Shown one piece after another: positions 61,660 through 64,000 of a stretch of 64,000 nt of DNA. The notes under the pieces are model-generated. The model saw only the letters and a list, made by a program, of their open reading frames with translations, made no database searches and was not told the origin of the DNA. Each line of letters opens with the position of its first letter. Within the stretch, counting starts at the first letter, position 1. Source of the stretch: Paenibacillus prosopidis (lineage in GTDB: Bacteria > Bacillota > Bacilli > Paenibacillales > Paenibacillaceae); contig NZ_QPJD01000019.1 of assembly GCF_003337375.1 (NCBI RefSeq), positions 1-64,000 on the forward strand, written 5' to 3'. Position numbers and translations under genes: made by a program.

Positions 61660-62760
61660 TCATGGTCCGAGCCAGCCCCAAAGGACATATACAAGCGTCA
61701 TTGCTACAAAGCTATGCAGCAGCCTCGCCAGTATAAAAGGGCGGTAACGCAAATCGGTCCGGCTGAGCAGGCTGGCTACTTGAGCATGTACCGATAATCC
61801 TCCCCAGGAAAGTACCCATGCGGCAATCGCGGCTTGATGCATCAGCCCGGTACCTGCAGTGCCTGCTGCGCGAGCGCCAAGCGTTACCTCGAATAAGCCG
61901 AAAACGCCTGCATCTGCCAGCTGCTTGGGCAGGCCTATTGCACCGAATAAATAACGGAGCGCTTCAGCAAGCGCTTCAACGATGCCTGCATGCGTAAGCA
62001 ATTCCATCACGACGGAGAAGAATACGACAAGACCACCAACGACGATCATTAAACGCAGCGCCGACTGAACGGAATCCTGCAGCAGCTTGCCAAGATCCCT
62101 TCCATCCAGCAGCCTTGCGTCGTGCATGGCTTTCAGCGCTTCCGCAACGCGGGAGGGACGGCGTTTTTTTACAGTTTCAGTTGAAGCTTCAGTTGAGCCT
62201 GGAGCTGTACCGATGCGCCTGTTAGCCGACGATGCAGGAGCATGACGATCGTGGAAGCGCATGAGGAAGCCGATCAGCAGTCCGCCGCCGTAATGCGCCG
62301 CCGCAAGCACGGGTGCCAGCGCTACATTTTGGAAGAAACCGACTGATACAGCCCCGATTAGGAAAATAGGATCAGACGTCGTCGTGAAAGCGACTAACCG
62401 CTCGCCTTCCGAACGGTTGATAAGCCGCTGCTCCCACAGCTGAGCGGTTAGCCTTGCGCCGACAGGGTACCCGGAAATATAGCCCATTGTAACGACAAAG
62501 CCTCCGATGCCGGGAAGACGAAATAATGGTTTCATGAGCGGATCTAACAGCTTGCCGAAAAAATGAACGATCCCGAAGCCGAGCAGCAACTCGGATATTA
62601 CGAAAAATGGGAATAACGCTGGAAAAAGCACCTGCCACCAGATCGAGAGCCCACGAAGCGAGGAGTGCAGCGTTTCGGTTGGAAAGACGGTCATTAACAG
62701 CACAATAAATAGTGCGGCGAGTGCGGTTATCGATAAAGGATGGACGAGCGCGCGCAGCAA
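61660..62760 (-). CDS. ylbJ: sporulation integral membrane protein YlbJ
   Basis: Polytopic membrane protein of the YlbJ group (nucleoside-recognition or Gate domain), made in the mother cell under sigma-E and needed for spore cortex formation in Bacillus. About 366 residues with some eight helices. Conserved segments include LFPALFPFFVISELLLGFG, GYISGYPVGARLTAQLW, TTTSDPIFLIGAVSVGFF and FEVTLGARAAG. The TTG at 62760 lies 8 nt after AAGGAGG; the open frame continues upstream without a ribosome site. The central cytosolic loop is long and basic. Confidence 0.88.
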   Translation of the reverse strand: MLRALVHPLSITALAALFIVLLMTVFPTETLHSSLRGLSIWWQVLFPALFPFFVISELLLGFGIVHFFGKLLDPLMKPLFRLPGIGGFVVTMGYISGYPVGARLTAQLWEQRLINRSEGERLVAFTTTSDPIFLIGAVSVGFFQNVALAPVLAAAHYGGGLLIGFLMRFHDRHAPASSANRRIGTAPGSTEASTETVKKRRPSRVAEALKAMHDARLLDGRDLGKLLQDSVQSALRLMIVVGGLVVFFSVVMELLTHAGIVEALAEALRYLFGAIGLPKQLADAGVFGLFEVTLGARAAGTAGTGLMHQAAIAAWVLSWGGLSVHAQVASLLSRTDLRYRPFILARLLHSFVAMTLVYVLWGWLGP

Positions 62761-62894
62761 GATGACCGCCTCCTTGTAAGATTGAATGTCAAAAATAATA
62801 CGGAACCGAGGCGTTGTACAACCCCTCCTAAACGTATATGTAGGACATGGGTGATCCATCACTGGACATGGTAAAAAATAAATTTTTCATATTA

Positions 62895-62908
62895 AGAAAA
62901 CGCTTGCA
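62895..62908 (+). promoter_or_regulatory. possible cre-like site
   Basis: AGAAAACGCTTGCA matches 13 of 14 cre positions and sits about 30 nt upstream of the extended -10 element of the 30-residue gene. The same TTAAGAAAACGCTT string occurs at 1779-1792. Confidence 0.35.
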
Positions 62909-62934
62909 AAAAAGCTGGATTCCTTCATTTTTTA

Positions 62935-62943
62935 TGGTACAAT
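62935..62943 (+). promoter_or_regulatory. extended -10 promoter of the 30-residue gene
   Basis: TGGTACAAT is an extended -10 element (TGN plus TACAAT), 33 nt before the start codon. No clear -35 is present. Confidence 0.45.
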
Positions 62944-62976
62944 GGAATTACCTTTGAAATGGTTGGAGTGATGAGC

Positions 62977-63069
62977 ATGAGTATAATCGCTGGCATCCTT
63001 GTCTGTGCTTTCGTCTATGTCATACGAGAATCTCTTACAGCACCTGGTGAAGAGGACTATGAAGGTTAA
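62977..63069 (+). CDS. 30-residue single-pass membrane protein
   Basis: A short gene with ribosome site TTGGAG 8 nt before ATG 62977, its own extended -10 promoter and a strong terminator after the stop. The product has one membrane helix (MSIIAGILVCAFVYVIRESL) and an acidic tail (PGEEDYEG). A complete promoter-gene-terminator unit of this size argues strongly that it is real. ATG 62971 is an alternative start. I do not recognise the family. Confidence 0.7.
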   Translation: MSIIAGILVCAFVYVIRESLTAPGEEDYEG

Positions 63070-63091
63070 GCAGTACCGTCTAAATGATGAG

Positions 63092-63119
63092 GCCCGCAAA
63101 ACGATGCGGGCTTTTTTTT
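63092..63119 (+). terminator. terminator after the 30-residue gene
   Basis: GCCCGCA/TGCGGGC stem with a 6-nt loop followed by eight T residues. Confidence 0.92.
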
Positions 63120-63141
63120 GTCCCTGAAAAAAAATTTTTTG

Positions 63142-63150
63142 TGATATAAT
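63142..63150 (+). promoter_or_regulatory. extended -10 promoter of the hemoglobin gene
   Basis: TGATATAAT combines a TGN extension with a perfect TATAAT, 35 nt before the start. No good -35 is present. Confidence 0.55.
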
Positions 63151-63184
63151 ACTAAATACCTACAAAATGGAGATGAAATTGACG

Positions 63185-63574
63185 ATGAATAGGAATATAA
63201 GCCTTTATGAAGCGATCGGCGGATCTGAGACAGTAAGACTATTAGTTGAGTCTTTTTACCCAAAAGTACAGGCTCATCCGCTGCTGGGACCTCTATTTCC
63301 ACAAAATATAGATCCCGTTATAGAGAAGCAATATTTATTTCTAACGCAGTTTTTTGGAGGCCCATCGTTATTCTCTGATCAATATGGCCATCCGATGATG
63401 CGAGCGCGGCATCTGCCATTCCCTATTACTCCAGAGCGGGCGGAAGCATGGCTTGACTGCATGCGAAGAGCCCTGCAAGAAGTCGGACTAGATGAACAAC
63501 TGCAAGCGATCGTCCTTGACAGATTATCCGGTCCTGCACATCACTTTGTGAACACATCGGAAGAGGAGACGTGA
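63185..63574 (+). CDS. truncated hemoglobin, group II (YjbI-like)
   Basis: Heme protein of about 129 residues that binds oxygen and helps against oxidative or nitrosative stress. Family features: SLYEAIGGSETVRLLVESFY, the QYLFLTQFFGGPSLFSDQ E-helix region, the proximal histidine in MRARHLPFPI and the Trp-containing G helix (EAWLDCMRRAL). ATG 63185 is 9 nt after GGAGATG; TTG 63179 is possible. The next gene begins right behind. Confidence 0.9.
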   Translation: MNRNISLYEAIGGSETVRLLVESFYPKVQAHPLLGPLFPQNIDPVIEKQYLFLTQFFGGPSLFSDQYGHPMMRARHLPFPITPERAEAWLDCMRRALQEVGLDEQLQAIVLDRLSGPAHHFVNTSEEET

Positions 63575-63579
63575 TCCCT

Positions 63580-64000
63580 ATGGAACCGCTCTACCAATCG
63601 AAAATAGAATGCATATGCTGCGAATCAACCTATATGACATCACGCGTTCGTCCAAGCTTCAAAAAAGCGGTCAAGACGGACACTGACTTTTGCGGGTATT
63701 ATAAAACGGATGTAAATCCTGACTTTTATGTCGTCCGGGTTTGCCCGAATTGCGGATTTGCTTCGACCGAAAATGGGCTTGAACGCTTAAGTGATCTGCA
63801 GAAGAAGCAGTACATAGATAAAATAGGTGCTCGCTGGGAGAAGCAGGACTATTGTAGTGAACGTGATGCTCAGCAGGCTATGACCTGCTATAAGCTCGCA
63901 CTTCTTTCTGCCCAAGCTGTTGGTGAGAAGGATCGTGTGCTTGCAGGTATTTTGCATCACATTGCTTGGCTGTACCGTTATGAAGCGAACCAGAGTGAAG
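63580..64000 (+). CDS. DUF2225 family protein, truncated by the window end
   Basis: The reading frame stays open to the last base, so about 140 N-terminal residues are visible. Two zinc-ribbon-like Cys pairs (IECICCES and VCPNCGFAS) and the helical region LLSAQAVGEKDRVLAGILHHIAWLYR match the DUF2225 family of Bacilli. ATG 63580 lies about 10 nt after AGAGGAGA and 5 nt after the hemoglobin stop, so the two are probably one operon. Function is unknown. Confidence 0.8.
   Translation, partial: MEPLYQSKIECICCESTYMTSRVRPSFKKAVKTDTDFCGYYKTDVNPDFYVVRVCPNCGFASTENGLERLSDLQKKQYIDKIGARWEKQDYCSERDAQQAMTCYKLALLSAQAVGEKDRVLAGILHHIAWLYRYEANQSE

Overview
The window looks like the chromosome of an endospore-forming Paenibacillaceae bacterium, most likely Paenibacillus or a close relative. 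This rests on sporulation genes (sspI, yunB, lytH, ylbJ, a kinB-like kinase), a YesM/YesN two-component pair beside LplB/YtcP-type sugar permeases, a large rRNA-linked tRNA array, AGGAGG-type ribosome binding sites with many TTG and GTG starts, and the gene order yunB-lytH-lipA-yutD known from Bacillus. No prophage, complete insertion sequence or CRISPR array was seen.

Layout. 1-1720: the 3' tip of a 23S rRNA gene, then 16 tRNA genes and a terminator; no 5S gene lies between the 23S end and the first tRNA. 1843-10636: YesM/YesN regulators, two sugar ABC permeases and two tandem paralogous solute-binding lipoproteins, without an ATPase. 10763-14933: a Lia/Psp-type envelope-stress locus (LiaI-like protein, PspA, PspC-domain protein, second PspA, LiaS-like kinase, LiaR-like regulator) with no LiaF. 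14939-17193: divergent mobB and moeA around a 46-bp tandem repeat. 17510-19788: two lineage-type hypothetical proteins and a YwmB-like secreted protein. 19928-24355: zwf, prfC and a second-type MurG glycosyltransferase. 24447-28663: a LacI-controlled operon of two Gfo/Idh/MocA oxidoreductases and a ThuA-like protein. 28668-32516: the opuA glycine betaine transporter and its divergent GbsR-type regulator. 32619-35737: an orphan phnM-like gene, sspI, ktrA and a SpoU-type methyltransferase.

35843-45538 is a myo-inositol catabolic island: a TIM-barrel isomerase, a LacI regulator and iolD-E-C-A-G-B. Its promoter has a textbook arrangement: a near-consensus promoter, a 20-bp palindromic operator at the start point, a second operator 159 bp upstream, and a perfect CcpA (cre) match downstream. 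45605-47843 holds small or membrane proteins and another TIM-barrel isomerase. 48120-52160 is the yunB-lytH-lipA-yutD block. 52220-57276 is a pectin (rhamnogalacturonan) block: a PL11 lyase facing two SGNH esterases. 57764-64000 holds a KinB-like kinase, an Ig-repeat surface protein, NAD kinase, YlbJ, a 30-residue membrane protein, a truncated hemoglobin and the start of a DUF2225 protein.

The genes fit a soil or plant-litter saprophyte that takes up and breaks down plant polysaccharides and cyclitols, under local LacI repressors and CcpA. The best candidates for something new are the LiaF-less Lia/Psp operon with a PspC-domain protein, the LacI operon of oxidoreductases plus ThuA with an apparent ATT start codon, the DNA-loop-type iol promoter, and several tiny genes.
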